Assembly (NCBI RefSeq): GCF_016811915.1
Contig: NZ_CP069127.1
Coordinates: 4,707,501 to 4,771,500, forward strand
Source of the DNA: Brevibacillus choshinensis
GTDB taxonomy: Bacteria; Bacillota; Bacilli; Brevibacillales; Brevibacillaceae
Direction: 5' to 3'
DNA length: 64,000 nucleotides
The position numbers and the translations under genes are program-made. Of this stretch, positions 52,117 to 60,411 are shown piece after piece. The notes under the pieces were generated by a model that did not search any database, was not told where the DNA came from, and saw only the letters and a program-made list of their open reading frames with translations. How positions within the stretch are numbered: position 1 is the stretch's first letter; every line of letters starts with the position of its first letter.

Positions 52117-53142
52117 TTAATGATCCGTCGACGGCGGGATGAGCAAAAAGCCTGTCGCCAGCTCGTCTTCCGGGTTGTAAAAGATCGTATGCTTACCCAT
52201 CAGCCAGGCGGAGCCGGCAATCTGCGTCACGACAGCAGGCAGCCCGCCTTCTTCTGTCACCTCGAGCACTTTGCCCGTAAACAGGGAGCCGACGATGCTT
52301 TCATGGACAAACGGTTCTCCGATGCCGATTTCTCCTTTGGCAAACAAGGTAGCCAGTTTGGCAGACGTACCTGTTCCGCAGGGAGAGCGGTCGATGCCTC
52401 CAGGCGGCACGACTACCGTATTTTTCACGTCTGCTTCCGGGTGGCAGGGCTCTGTGTAGAACTCCACATGTGTCAGACCGCGAATAAACGGTTTATCCGG
52501 GTGGATCACCTCGTGAACCGCGTTGATGGCTTTGCGAATACGAACGGCGGTATCCACGATCTCGGACGCATTCGAGGGGGTCAGGGCCAAACCAAGCTTT
52601 TCCGCATCCGTGATCGCGTAAAAATTGCCGCCATACGCAATATCGCATGTGATCTGCCCCAAGCCCTCGACCTCGACCGTCACATCCGTTTTGTACAGAA
52701 AGGCGGGAATATTGCGGAAAGACACTTCACGCGCCTTGCCTTCCTCTACCTGTATTTCTACCTCTACCAATCCGGCTGGGGTATCGAGCTTGACCTTGGT
52801 AATGGGCTCCGTCACGGGAATCATGCCCGTCTCGACGAGCGCCGTGCACAGCCCGATCGTATCGTGCCCGCACATCGGCAGGTAGCCGCCAGTCTCAATG
52901 TAGATGACGCCTACGTCCGCCTCGGGATGACAGGGTTCGACGATCAAGGCACCGGACATCACGTCGTGTCCTCGCGGCTCATACATCAAGAGAGTCCGAA
53001 TCCAGTCGTATTCTTTTTTCATGTGGAGCATTTTTTCTGCCATCGTTTGGCCTTCCAGCTTGGGCAGGCCGCTGATCACCGTTCGCGTAGGATTTCCACC
53101 GGTATGCGTATCGACGGTGGAAAACACCCTGCTCGCTTTCAT
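52117..53142 (-). CDS. Proline racemase family protein (second paralogue)
   Basis: The 341-residue enzyme has both catalytic cysteines: 'LPMCGHDTIGLCTALVETG' and '[12 protein letters not shown]'. The MCGHDTIG form resembles true proline racemases of clostridia (PrdF), whereas the paralogue at 48715 has MCGHGII. So the operon may treat both proline and hydroxyproline, or two isomers of hydroxyproline. Its start overlaps the stop of the dehydrogenase as ATGA, coupling D-amino-acid production to oxidation. Exact substrate cannot be set from motifs. Confidence 0.87.
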   Translation of the reverse strand: MKASRVFSTVDTHTGGNPTRTVISGLPKLEGQTMAEKMLHMKKEYDWIRTLLMYEPRGHDVMSGALIVEPCHPEADVGVIYIETGGYLPMCGHDTIGLCTALVETGMIPVTEPITKVKLDTPAGLVEVEIQVEEGKAREVSFRNIPAFLYKTDVTVEVEGLGQITCDIAYGGNFYAITDAEKLGLALTPSNASEIVDTAVRIRKAINAVHEVIHPDKPFIRGLTHVEFYTEPCHPEADVKNTVVVPPGGIDRSPCGTGTSAKLATLFAKGEIGIGEPFVHESIVGSLFTGKVLEVTEEGGLPAVVTQIAGSAWLMGKHTIFYNPEDELATGFLLIPPSTDH

Positions 53143-54338
53143 CGATGCAACACTCCTTTGTTCGAAAATCGGTCATGGCGCAAAGGATCGAGCGGAATGA
53201 TCGTGTCACTCTCCCCTTGCAGCATTTCCGAGATGACCTTCCCTGTGACAGCTGCCAGACTGATGCCATCTCCTTCGTGTCCAGCCGCGATAAAATAGCC
53301 GGGGACCTCCTCGACTCGCGAAATGATCGGCAGGTGATCCTCCGTCCACGGCCGCAGCCCGCAGTAGGTACGGATGATCGCAAAATCGGCAATCTTCGGG
53401 TAAAAGCGCAGAGCACGTCTCGCCATGCAGCGCACGACATTCAGATCGACCTTGGTGTCAAAGCCTACGAATTGACGGCTCGAACCGATCAGGAAGTTCT
53501 GGCTCTCGGTGGGTTCAAACACCAGCGCTACCCCGTACTTTTCCGTCTCCTCGTCCACCTGTCTCTGGCCGCCGAATTTGGAAATCAAATACCCGAACTC
53601 CATCACCTTTCGCACACCCACAGGCATCTGTCGGGAAGCGACGATCAGATGGCCCTTCCGCGGGTGAATGGGAACATCCAATCCCACCATTTTGCCTACG
53701 ACCGGTGCCCATACTCCGGCTGCATTGACGACTTGCTTGGCAGTGAGGCCCCCTCCACTCGTCTCCAGATGAAAGGTCCCCGTCGCTGCATCACGCCGCA
53801 GTGCCCTGACTTCTGTACGCTGCATAATCCGCGCTCCGTGCTTTTTCGCCCCTTCGAACAGGGCAAAGGTGAGCATGTACGGATTGACGGTAGAGTCCGT
53901 GGCGCATTCGAGCCCGCCCAGCAGATCGTCTGCAAAGTAAGGAGACTCTTGCTTGATATCGGCACGGTCCAGCATGCGAAATGGCAGACCCGCTTCCTTT
54001 TGGCGTCTCACCCACTCTTGCGCTGCCTCCATTTCGGCATCCGACTCACAGACAAGGATGCTCCCCGGCGCCCGATACTCGAACGAATGATCCAGCTCCC
54101 GGCTGAGCTCGTCGACCAGCATTTGGGATTTCAGCGACATCTGGCTGTCGAATCCAGGATCTTTATCGATGGCCAGGATGTTGCCGTCACAGCGGGAGGA
54201 TGTCCCGGAAGCCAGCTCTCCCCGCTCCAGTACCAGGACGTCGAGGCCAGACTTGGCTGCGTAATAAGCAATGGCTCCTCCGATGATGCCTCCTCCGATG
54301 ACTGCGATTTCCGCGTGGGTTTGGGTGCGTACACTCAT
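53139..54338 (-). CDS. FAD-dependent D-amino-acid (D-hydroxyproline) dehydrogenase
   Basis: The 399-residue DAO-superfamily flavoprotein has N-terminal 'IAVIGGGIIGGAIAYYAAKS' for FAD binding and C-terminal 'GLRPWTEDHLPIISRVEEVP' with 'AGHEGDGISLA'. It would oxidise cis-4-hydroxy-D-proline (and perhaps D-proline) to the pyrroline carboxylate used by the DapA-like enzyme. Some bacteria use a multi-subunit enzyme; here only this subunit is present. I start at ATG 54338 behind AAGGAG. It is the first operon gene, about 95 bases from a sigma-54 promoter. Confidence 0.87.
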   Translation of the reverse strand: MSVRTQTHAEIAVIGGGIIGGAIAYYAAKSGLDVLVLERGELASGTSSRCDGNILAIDKDPGFDSQMSLKSQMLVDELSRELDHSFEYRAPGSILVCESDAEMEAAQEWVRRQKEAGLPFRMLDRADIKQESPYFADDLLGGLECATDSTVNPYMLTFALFEGAKKHGARIMQRTEVRALRRDAATGTFHLETSGGGLTAKQVVNAAGVWAPVVGKMVGLDVPIHPRKGHLIVASRQMPVGVRKVMEFGYLISKFGGQRQVDEETEKYGVALVFEPTESQNFLIGSSRQFVGFDTKVDLNVVRCMARRALRFYPKIADFAIIRTYCGLRPWTEDHLPIISRVEEVPGYFIAAGHEGDGISLAAVTGKVISEMLQGESDTIIPLDPLRHDRFSNKGVLHR

Positions 54339-54430
54339 GGACGATTTCTCCTTTTGAACACTTGGTTGCGCCTGCACAGGACCTGATTTCCTTTACGTTG
54401 CCTATATCTGTCTTTCCAGCCTTCTATAAT

Positions 54431-54447
54431 TGCAAAGGCTGTGCCAA
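54431..54447 (-). promoter_or_regulatory. Sigma-54 promoter of the hydroxyproline operon
   Basis: On the minus strand TTGGCACAGCCTTTGCA: GG (-24) at 54444-54445 and GC (-12) at 54432-54433, ten bases apart, a near-consensus match. Confidence 0.9.
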
Positions 54448-54488
54448 TCCGGTTTTCGCTTCTTTTTCGAGCAATCTGTCTAAATTCT

Positions 54489-54516
54489 TTTACAACTAAC
54501 TTTGGAAATGTATAAT
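54489..54516 (+). promoter_or_regulatory. Sigma-A promoter of the divergent regulator gene
   Basis: TTTACA (54489-54494), 16 bases, TATAAT (54511-54516) on the plus strand, about 45 bases before the regulator start. Confidence 0.65.
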
Positions 54517-54525
54517 AATTAAGAA

Positions 54526-54547
54526 AGTGTTTACTATTTTATACACT
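54526..54547. promoter_or_regulatory. Candidate activator site for the hydroxyproline regulator
   Basis: AGTGT (N12) ACACT forms an inverted repeat about 90 bases beyond the -24 element and just downstream of the regulator's own -10 box. It differs from the TTATKCA motif of the putrescine regulon. Only one copy is visible, so this is tentative. Confidence 0.35.
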
Positions 54548-54558
54548 CTGAAAAAGGG

Positions 54559-56268
54559 ATGATCGGGTTGAAACATAAGCTCCCTGCAGTACCTTCACTT
54601 ATGAAGTCGCATCCGTTGATACGCAGCGCAGAAGACTTGAAAAACATAGATGTATCCGTAGACGGGCCCATTTTTGCCAAGAAGGCAAAAGACTGGTATG
54701 TCGCCCATTCCACCCGCCTGATTGCCCACCCGTGCAGCGATGTCTCTCTTTTTCCTTGGGAAAAGACGGTCGCGTTGCCCTATGATTCTCCCCTTTCCGA
54801 TGCCGTCACGGCTCTGACTGCATGCGATTCAGTGCTCGTCGTAGATGGAGCGTCTCACCCCATCGGCTATTTGGAGCGCAGTGCGGTACTTCCGTCTATC
54901 TTTGCTACCTACGAGGTCCTGGAAGCGTACTTTGAGACGATGATCAAGACGATGGACGCCTCCATTTCCGTCATCGATGAAGAAACGAAGATCATGGTGT
55001 GGACAGAGGGAGCGGAACGGATCTTTTCCCTGAAAAGCAAGGATGTGCTCGGACACCCGATCACGGAGTACTTCCCGCTCGACATGCTGGAGACCCTCAA
55101 GTCTCTCCATCACGGGCAATCCCTGTACCGCCACCAGCATCAGCCGCGGGAAGATCTGGTCGTGCTGATCAACACCAATCCGATCTACCTGCATGACAAA
55201 ATCATCGGCGCAGTTGCAGCCGAGACAGATATCACGAGCCAGGTCCGGCTCAATCAGGAATTGCTCAACGCCAACAAAAAAGTAAACCATCTGCAGCAGG
55301 AAATGGCCAAGATGAGCCCTGCCGCCGACCCCTTCCAGCCCATCAAGGGAAGCAGTCTGGCAATCCGGCAAATCAAATCCATGATTCAGAAGCTCAGCGC
55401 CACCCAAGCCACGGTCCTGATTTTAGGCGAGAGCGGTGTCGGCAAAGAGCTGTTTGCCAAAGCAGTCCATGATGTGCGCGAAGGCGCCAATGCTCCGTTT
55501 GTCGCGATCAACTGCGGGGCCATCTCCCCGACCCTGTTTGAGAGCGAGCTTTTCGGCTATGAAAAAGGGGCATTCTCCGGTGCGGATCAGAAAGGAAAGA
55601 AAGGGATGATCGAGCTGGCACGGGGAGGCACGCTGTTTCTCGACGAGGTCGGAGAAATGCCGCTCGATATGCAGGTCAAGCTGCTGCGGGTGCTTCAGGA
55701 GAAAAAATACTATCCGGTTGGAGGCACCAAGCAGATCGAGGCAGACTTTCGGATTGTGGCCGCCACCAACAAAAACCTCGAGGAGCTGGTCAAGGAAGGG
55801 AAGTTTCGGGAGGATCTGTTCTATCGCCTGAATGTCGTCACGCTGAAAATCCCGCCTCTGCGCGAGCGCATCGAGGATACGATCGAGCTGGCGCACTTTT
55901 TCCTCTATGAGTTTTCCCTGCGCTACAACCGCCCGATCCACGCCATTTCCCAGAACGTGATGCAAAACCTCCTGCATTACGACTGGCCTGGCAACATACG
56001 CGAGCTGCGAAATGCGATCGAGCGTCTGGTAGTCTTTGCAACGGACGGCACCATCAAGGAAGAGGATTTGCCGTATTCGCTGCAAAGCCAGCCGAACCCT
56101 GCCCCCATCGAATTGCCTGACGATCTGATCTCGCTGCAGGAAGAGCTGGAGGCGCACGAGCGTCGCGTCATCGCACGGGCGATCGAGCTGGAAAACGGCA
56201 ACAAGCAGGCGGCAGCCAAGCGTCTCGGCATTTCGCGCGCCACTCTTTACAACAAATTGAACAAATGA
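54559..56268 (+). CDS. Sigma-54-dependent enhancer-binding regulator of the hydroxyproline operon
   Basis: The 569-residue activator has a CBS-like N-terminal segment (about 60-115, 'SVLVVDGASHPIGYLERSAV'), one PAS domain (about 125-235), the AAA+ domain (about 265-500) with 'GESGVGKELFAKAV', and a C-terminal Fis-type helix-turn-helix ('NKQAAAKRLGISRATLYNKL'). The sigma-54 contact loop is GAFSGA where nearly all family members have GAFTGA. It is divergent from the hydroxyproline operon and its sigma-54 promoter. The start is ATG 54559 or TTG 54568; the latter has better spacing from AAAGGG. Confidence 0.9.
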   Translation: MIGLKHKLPAVPSLMKSHPLIRSAEDLKNIDVSVDGPIFAKKAKDWYVAHSTRLIAHPCSDVSLFPWEKTVALPYDSPLSDAVTALTACDSVLVVDGASHPIGYLERSAVLPSIFATYEVLEAYFETMIKTMDASISVIDEETKIMVWTEGAERIFSLKSKDVLGHPITEYFPLDMLETLKSLHHGQSLYRHQHQPREDLVVLINTNPIYLHDKIIGAVAAETDITSQVRLNQELLNANKKVNHLQQEMAKMSPAADPFQPIKGSSLAIRQIKSMIQKLSATQATVLILGESGVGKELFAKAVHDVREGANAPFVAINCGAISPTLFESELFGYEKGAFSGADQKGKKGMIELARGGTLFLDEVGEMPLDMQVKLLRVLQEKKYYPVGGTKQIEADFRIVAATNKNLEELVKEGKFREDLFYRLNVVTLKIPPLRERIEDTIELAHFFLYEFSLRYNRPIHAISQNVMQNLLHYDWPGNIRELRNAIERLVVFATDGTIKEEDLPYSLQSQPNPAPIELPDDLISLQEELEAHERRVIARAIELENGNKQAAAKRLGISRATLYNKLNK

Positions 56269-56298
56269 GTGCTGATGGATGGACGGATTCGATCCACG

Positions 56299-56353
56299 AA
56301 AACAGCGGCTGATCCAGGGAGAGAAAATAAGGCCCCAGATTAGCCGCTGTTTT
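56299..56353 (+). terminator. Hairpin terminator, member 4 of the AACAGCGG family
   Basis: A 12-bp perfect outer stem (AAAACAGCGGCT / AGCCGCTGTTTT) encloses about 31 bases and is followed by TTTACTGCTTTTG. It ends the regulator gene. Its interior differs from members 1-3. The rest of 56354-56693 shows no gene I can support. Confidence 0.75.
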
Positions 56354-56693
56354 ACTGCTTTTGTCTCTTCGCTAAATAGCAACGGGCAGGGTTAATCCCT
56401 GCGGGCTCAGCATGAAGTGCCAAGTCACATTCTTCCGAGGAACGCCAAGCCCCAGGTTTTGGCCCCATACTTTCGACTCGAACAACCTTGCCGGCTTTTT
56501 CTGTATGGCTGATTATGTTGTCTGAGTACGCTGGGAATGGACGGCCGCAAGAGATTTGGGCCCGTTTTCATTGACGCCTCATGGGCGGCTGCCTATGCGC
56601 GATGATGGGCGAACACATAGGATAGATCGTGCACGCGTGACAGGGAGAGATCTTTTGCATCTGTACTCCCTTAAAACAATTTGGAGGCGCTAT

Positions 56694-57485
56694 ATGGCAG
56701 ATATGTTTGTGGTAAGGTCATTGGAAGAAGTCCGCTTTTGGTCCCGTATCATGAAGGAGCATTCCCTCTTTTTAAAATTAGGATTTAACTGTGATGACAC
56801 CATTTTAATTAACGAAGCAGACCGCTTTTACAGCATTTTTGAAGATATTGAGAACCGTGCTCTCGCCTTCTCTCCAGATACCGATCCCCAAAGGATTCAT
56901 GAATTTAATCAAATCGTATTTACCGCCGTTTGCCATATTTGGGCATTTAAGCGTAAAGTGCTCGGGCTCATCATTCATTGCAAAATCCTTGGCAACAATT
57001 TTCCCTTGCTAGTGGACCATGTCAGCAGAGAAGCGGCCTACTTTATGAAAAGACTGGAACAATTGAATACAGGTACCCTCGACTCGCTGCCAGACGCTGT
57101 CATCAACGAAAATGTCTTCTTCCTCAGAATCATGGCAGATCATGCCAAATTCATTAATCACTTGCTCGATCCATCTGAGAGAAAGCTGGTTGAACAAGCG
57201 AGGGATTTCAGCCATGACTTTGATCAGCTCCTCTTTCAAGCCATTGATCTTGACTCCATGCGGCCACAATCCCAAACGCAGCCTCTCTTGGATCAGTTTG
57301 TAGACCAAAACCGTGTCTCCGTGCGTCAATTGCGAGACTTCAAAAAGACGGCTCGTGATCTCATTGAACAATGCAGAATCAAAAGCATCATTCCTCCCTT
57401 GCTGGCCGATCATGTTTTCAGAGAAGCCTCCCATTTTCTAGAAATTTTGGATTCCTTCGAATTGGCACTAACCTCTGCCAAGTAG
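56694..57485 (+). CDS. DUF2935 (ferritin-like helical) protein
   Basis: The 263-residue protein is almost wholly helical and has two similar halves, each with acidic/histidine helices: 'RSLEEVRFWSRIMKEHSLFL', 'DHVSREAAYFMKRLEQ', then 'FFLRIMADHAKFINHLLD' and 'ADHVFREASHFLEIL'. The repeated DHxxREAxxF and EHSLFL text is typical of DUF2935, which has a four-helix-bundle fold with a possible dimetal site; the role is unknown. ATG 56694 lies 6 bases after GGAGG; upstream in-frame starts are unsupported. The YmaF-like gene follows at 42 bases, likely one operon. Confidence 0.83.
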   Translation: MADMFVVRSLEEVRFWSRIMKEHSLFLKLGFNCDDTILINEADRFYSIFEDIENRALAFSPDTDPQRIHEFNQIVFTAVCHIWAFKRKVLGLIIHCKILGNNFPLLVDHVSREAAYFMKRLEQLNTGTLDSLPDAVINENVFFLRIMADHAKFINHLLDPSERKLVEQARDFSHDFDQLLFQAIDLDSMRPQSQTQPLLDQFVDQNRVSVRQLRDFKKTARDLIEQCRIKSIIPPLLADHVFREASHFLEILDSFELALTSAK

Positions 57486-57527
57486 CAATTGTCCATCAAG
57501 AGGCGATATCGAAAGGAGCTTTCCCAT

Positions 57528-57863
57528 ATGAATGAGCAGCACAGCCATTACCTGCGTTTTATGAGCATCTGCAATCAGCCGGGTCATGTTCATGACTATG
57601 ACACCCAAACATTCGTTTCCGATCGCCACCGGCATCGCATGAGTGGAAGAACCTCGCTCCCGGAAGGATCGGAATATCAACACACGCATTATTATGAAGG
57701 AACGACATCGTTCAACGACGGACATGTCCATTCCTTCAGCGGCTGGACGGGACCACCGGTACCGTTGCCAGACGGAAACCATTACCATGAGTTTTACGGG
57801 CAAACCACGTTTGATGATGGACACACGCATTATTATCGCGGTGTGACAGGTGAAGCATTTTGA
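57528..57863 (+). CDS. YmaF-family histidine-rich protein
   Basis: The 111-residue product is rich in His, Tyr and Gly with a repeated 'H.H.Y.G.T...DGH.H' pattern ('EYQHTHYYEGTTSFNDGHVH', 'TTFDDGHTHYYRG'), matching B. subtilis YmaF. The many histidines could bind metal; the function is unknown. AAAGGAG lies 8 bases before ATG 57528. It follows the DUF2935 gene closely. Confidence 0.82.
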   Translation: MNEQHSHYLRFMSICNQPGHVHDYDTQTFVSDRHRHRMSGRTSLPEGSEYQHTHYYEGTTSFNDGHVHSFSGWTGPPVPLPDGNHYHEFYGQTTFDDGHTHYYRGVTGEAF

Positions 57864-58045
57864 AGATCATACCATGAGGGGAGCCTGATCTTTTTTTCGG
57901 TCAGGTTCTTGTTTTGTCCATAAACCCACGATCCCCTTTCGCGTCCCCCAATACTGAAGTGTAAATAAAAATCGTGCCCGTCGCACATGATAAGGTCTGT
58001 ACTGTTACTAACCGGAAAAAGTAGTGATCAGGATTGAATCAAAGC

Positions 58046-58732
58046 ATGAAAATGAAATTCCTTCGAATGGCTGCCTCCCTTTTTATCGTTTTGATCACCG
58101 TTCTCTATCACCAGTCTGCTTTTGCGGACCCATCGCTGCCGCTTGTCGAAGATCGTGGGGTTTATTCCATTGACGTTCTCCCTTCCAAACATCAATTGAT
58201 TGTACGGAAGCATGGAAAGCTCGTAAAAGTCTATCCAGTCGCTGTGGGAAACCCGTCCACCCCTACACCTGTTGGAGAATATAAAGTGATCTACAAAGGG
58301 AAAGATTGGGGACCGTCTTTCGGCCCGCGGTGGTTGGGGTTAAATGTTCCTTGGGGTATTTACGGCATTCATGGAACGAACAAACCCTACTCGATCGGCC
58401 AGCATGAAAGCCATGGATGTATCCGCATGCACAACAAGCACGTCACGGAATTATTCGATATGATTCCACTCGGAACCAAGGTTACGATATACGGGCATGT
58501 ATTGGGGCCGCCAAGCCGTAATCCGAGGGATTTGGCAGAGGGAGATGTCGGAGGAGACGTTCAACTGATTCAAAATCGGTTAAAAAGCGCCGGATACTAT
58601 AATGGGGTTTGTGATGGGAAGTTTCGCTCAAGTACGACCGCAGCTCTTAAAAAGTTTCAACGCGATCGGCGCTTAACCCCGAACGGCGTTGTCAGCATGA
58701 AGGTTTACGAAGAACTGGGATTGGTGGAGTGA
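58046..58732 (+). CDS. L,D-transpeptidase (YkuD) with C-terminal peptidoglycan-binding domain
   Basis: The 228-residue exported enzyme has a signal peptide ('FLRMAASLFIVLITVLYHQS', cleavage near 'AFA'), a YkuD domain with the catalytic 'HGTNKPYSIGQHESHGCIRM' (Cys about 125), and a C-terminal PG_binding_1 domain of about 60 residues ('DVQLIQNRLKSAGYYNGVCD'). It forms 3-3 crosslinks in peptidoglycan, in bacilli often in the spore cortex or wall. The start is ATG 58046, 12 bases after AGGA; a TTG at 58034 directly abuts that site. A terminator follows. Confidence 0.92.
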   Translation: MKMKFLRMAASLFIVLITVLYHQSAFADPSLPLVEDRGVYSIDVLPSKHQLIVRKHGKLVKVYPVAVGNPSTPTPVGEYKVIYKGKDWGPSFGPRWLGLNVPWGIYGIHGTNKPYSIGQHESHGCIRMHNKHVTELFDMIPLGTKVTIYGHVLGPPSRNPRDLAEGDVGGDVQLIQNRLKSAGYYNGVCDGKFRSSTTAALKKFQRDRRLTPNGVVSMKVYEELGLVE

Positions 58733-58733
58733 G

Positions 58734-58765
58734 AAAAAGCAGCCCTTTTTGTCGGGCTGCTTTTT
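58734..58765 (+). terminator. Rho-independent terminator after the L,D-transpeptidase gene
   Basis: AAAAAGCAGCCC pairs with GGGCTGCTTTTT around an eight-base loop; more T follows. Its symmetry would let it work in both directions. Confidence 0.85.
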
Positions 58766-58774
58766 CCTTTTTTT

Positions 58775-58879
58775 TCATTCCTTTCGGGAAAAAAACAAGC
58801 GAAGGCGCCTGCAGAGGATGCGGCAGTCTCCTCCTCGCCTCGGTGGCATGACCTCTGACAAAATCCGGATCCATTCCAT
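58775..58879 (-). CDS. Possible 34-codon basic peptide
   Basis: AAAGGAGG stands 8 bases before ATG 58879, opening a 34-codon frame rich in Arg with three cysteine residues split across its length. It lies 45 bases past the livF-like stop on the same strand, ahead of a bidirectional hairpin. The strong ribosome-binding site is the only evidence; the product may be a small protein or a remnant. Confidence 0.3.
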   Translation of the reverse strand: MEWIRILSEVMPPRRGGDCRILCRRLRLFFSRKE

Positions 58880-58924
58880 GGTTGTTTCCTCCTTTGTCTG
58901 ATGAAAGCGAGCAGCATACGATCG

Positions 58925-59641
58925 CTACGCTCCCAGGTATGCTTTCACAATCGACTCGTCACCGCGCAGCACTTCGGCCGTATTCTCCATGACAATCCGC
59001 CCAGTTTCCAGCACGTAGCCGCGATGAGCCAGCCGCAGCGCAGCTTTGGCATTTTGCTCGATCAGAAGAATCGTCGTCCCCTGCTTGTTTATTTCCCTGA
59101 TGATTTGCATGATCTCTTGCACGATAATAGGGGCTAGCCCCATTGATGGTTCATCCAGCATCAACAGCTTGGGACGGGCCATGAGCCCCCGGCAGATTGC
59201 CAGCATTTGCTGCTCTCCACCGCTTAGCGTGCCGCCCAGCTGTCCACTGCGCTCTTTTAGCCGAGGGAACAAAGCAAAGGCCTGCTCGATCCCTTCTGAG
59301 ATGACCGCTTTCTCTTTTCTCTGAGTAAATCCGCCAAGCTCCAGATTTTCACGGACGGTCAGGCCGGCGAAAATGCGTCGTCCTTCCGGGACATGGATGA
59401 TGCCCGCCTCTACGATTTGATGGGGAGCATGACCGACCAGACTCTTCCCTTCCAGCAAAATAGCTCCGCTGCCAGGCCGGACCAGCCCGGAGATCGTTTT
59501 GAGCGTCGTGCTTTTCCCCGCGCCATTGCTACCGAGCAAGGCAACGATCTCTCCTTGCCGCACTTCGAGAGAAATGCCTTTCAGCGCTTCGATTTTTCCA
59601 TAGAAGGAGTGAACGTCGGTAAGCGTCAGCAGCGCACTCAT
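58925..59641 (-). CDS. livF: Branched-chain amino acid ABC transporter ATPase, LivF type
   Basis: The 238-residue ATPase has Walker A 'GSNGAGKSTTLKTISGL', the LivF-specific 'VPEGRRIFAGLTVRENLELG', signature 'LSGGEQQMLAICRGLM', and Walker B 'LLMLDEPSMGLAPIIV'. Its ATG overlaps the livG stop as ATGA. Last gene of the five-gene importer. The Liv families also take up other amino acids, amides and urea, so substrate is open. Confidence 0.92.
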   Translation of the reverse strand: MSALLTLTDVHSFYGKIEALKGISLEVRQGEIVALLGSNGAGKSTTLKTISGLVRPGSGAILLEGKSLVGHAPHQIVEAGIIHVPEGRRIFAGLTVRENLELGGFTQRKEKAVISEGIEQAFALFPRLKERSGQLGGTLSGGEQQMLAICRGLMARPKLLMLDEPSMGLAPIIVQEIMQIIREINKQGTTILLIEQNAKAALRLAHRGYVLETGRIVMENTAEVLRGDESIVKAYLGA

Positions 59642-60411
59642 ACAGCCTCCTCCTCCTTGCCGAGGTAGGCTTCCACGACGCGGGGATTGTTCAAGACGTC
59701 CTCAGGAGTGCCTTCTGCGATTTTCTGCCCGTAGTCGAGCACGATGACACGCTCCGAGATTTTCTTGATCAAGCCCATGTCGTGTTCGATGATGACGACC
59801 GTTACCCCAAAGGCTTCACGAATGCTGCGAATCAGAGCGATAAGATTCTCCTTTTCCTCATAGTTCAAGCCTGCTGCCGGTTCATCCAGCAAAAGTACCC
59901 GCGGCTGCGTCGCTAGCGCCCTGGCGATCTCCAGATACCGCTGCGCTCCGTAAGGCAAATTTTTCGCGATCCGCTCGCATTTTCCCTCCATGTCTACAAA
60001 GCGCAGGCATTCCAGCGCGGTTTTCTCGATCAACTGTTCTTCCTGCTGTTGGGCCCGCGTCTGCCAGAGGGCTCCCCAGACAGTCTGCCTCGTGCGTCCG
60101 TGCATCCCTGCCTTGACGTTGTCCAGCACGGTCAGATTGGGGAACAGCCGCAAATTTTGAAAGGTCCGGGCCAGCCCCAGGCACGTGATCTGGCTCGGCT
60201 TCTTCCCGACCAAATTTTCGTTGCCGAGCAGGATCTGTCCCGAGCTAGGGCGATAAAAGCCAGTGATCATGTTAAACACGGATGTCTTCCCTGCTCCATT
60301 CGGCCCGATAATGCTCGTGATCGAGCCGGCCGGAATGTCGAAGCTAAGATCGTTGACCGCTGTCAAGCCGCCGAATTTAAGCGTTATATTTTTCAACATC
60401 AAAGCTGACAT
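59638..60411 (-). CDS. livG: Branched-chain amino acid ABC transporter ATPase, LivG type
   Basis: The 257-residue ATPase has Walker A 'GPNGAGKTSVFNMITGFY', 'LARTFQNLRLFPNLTVLDNV' typical of LivG, a divergent signature 'LPYGAQRYLEIARAL' and Walker B 'VLLLDEPAAGLNYEE'. It overlaps livM upstream by 35 bases and livF downstream by four, showing tight coupling. Confidence 0.92.
   Translation of the reverse strand: MSALMLKNITLKFGGLTAVNDLSFDIPAGSITSIIGPNGAGKTSVFNMITGFYRPSSGQILLGNENLVGKKPSQITCLGLARTFQNLRLFPNLTVLDNVKAGMHGRTRQTVWGALWQTRAQQQEEQLIEKTALECLRFVDMEGKCERIAKNLPYGAQRYLEIARALATQPRVLLLDEPAAGLNYEEKENLIALIRSIREAFGVTVVIIEHDMGLIKKISERVIVLDYGQKIAEGTPEDVLNNPRVVEAYLGKEEEAV

Noticed and set aside
56388-56436. 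TTGGCACTTCATGC near 56.4 kb as a sigma-54 promoter
   Set aside because: The GG-N10 spacing is followed by TG and not GC, so the -12 element is missing, and no suitable gene lies downstream.
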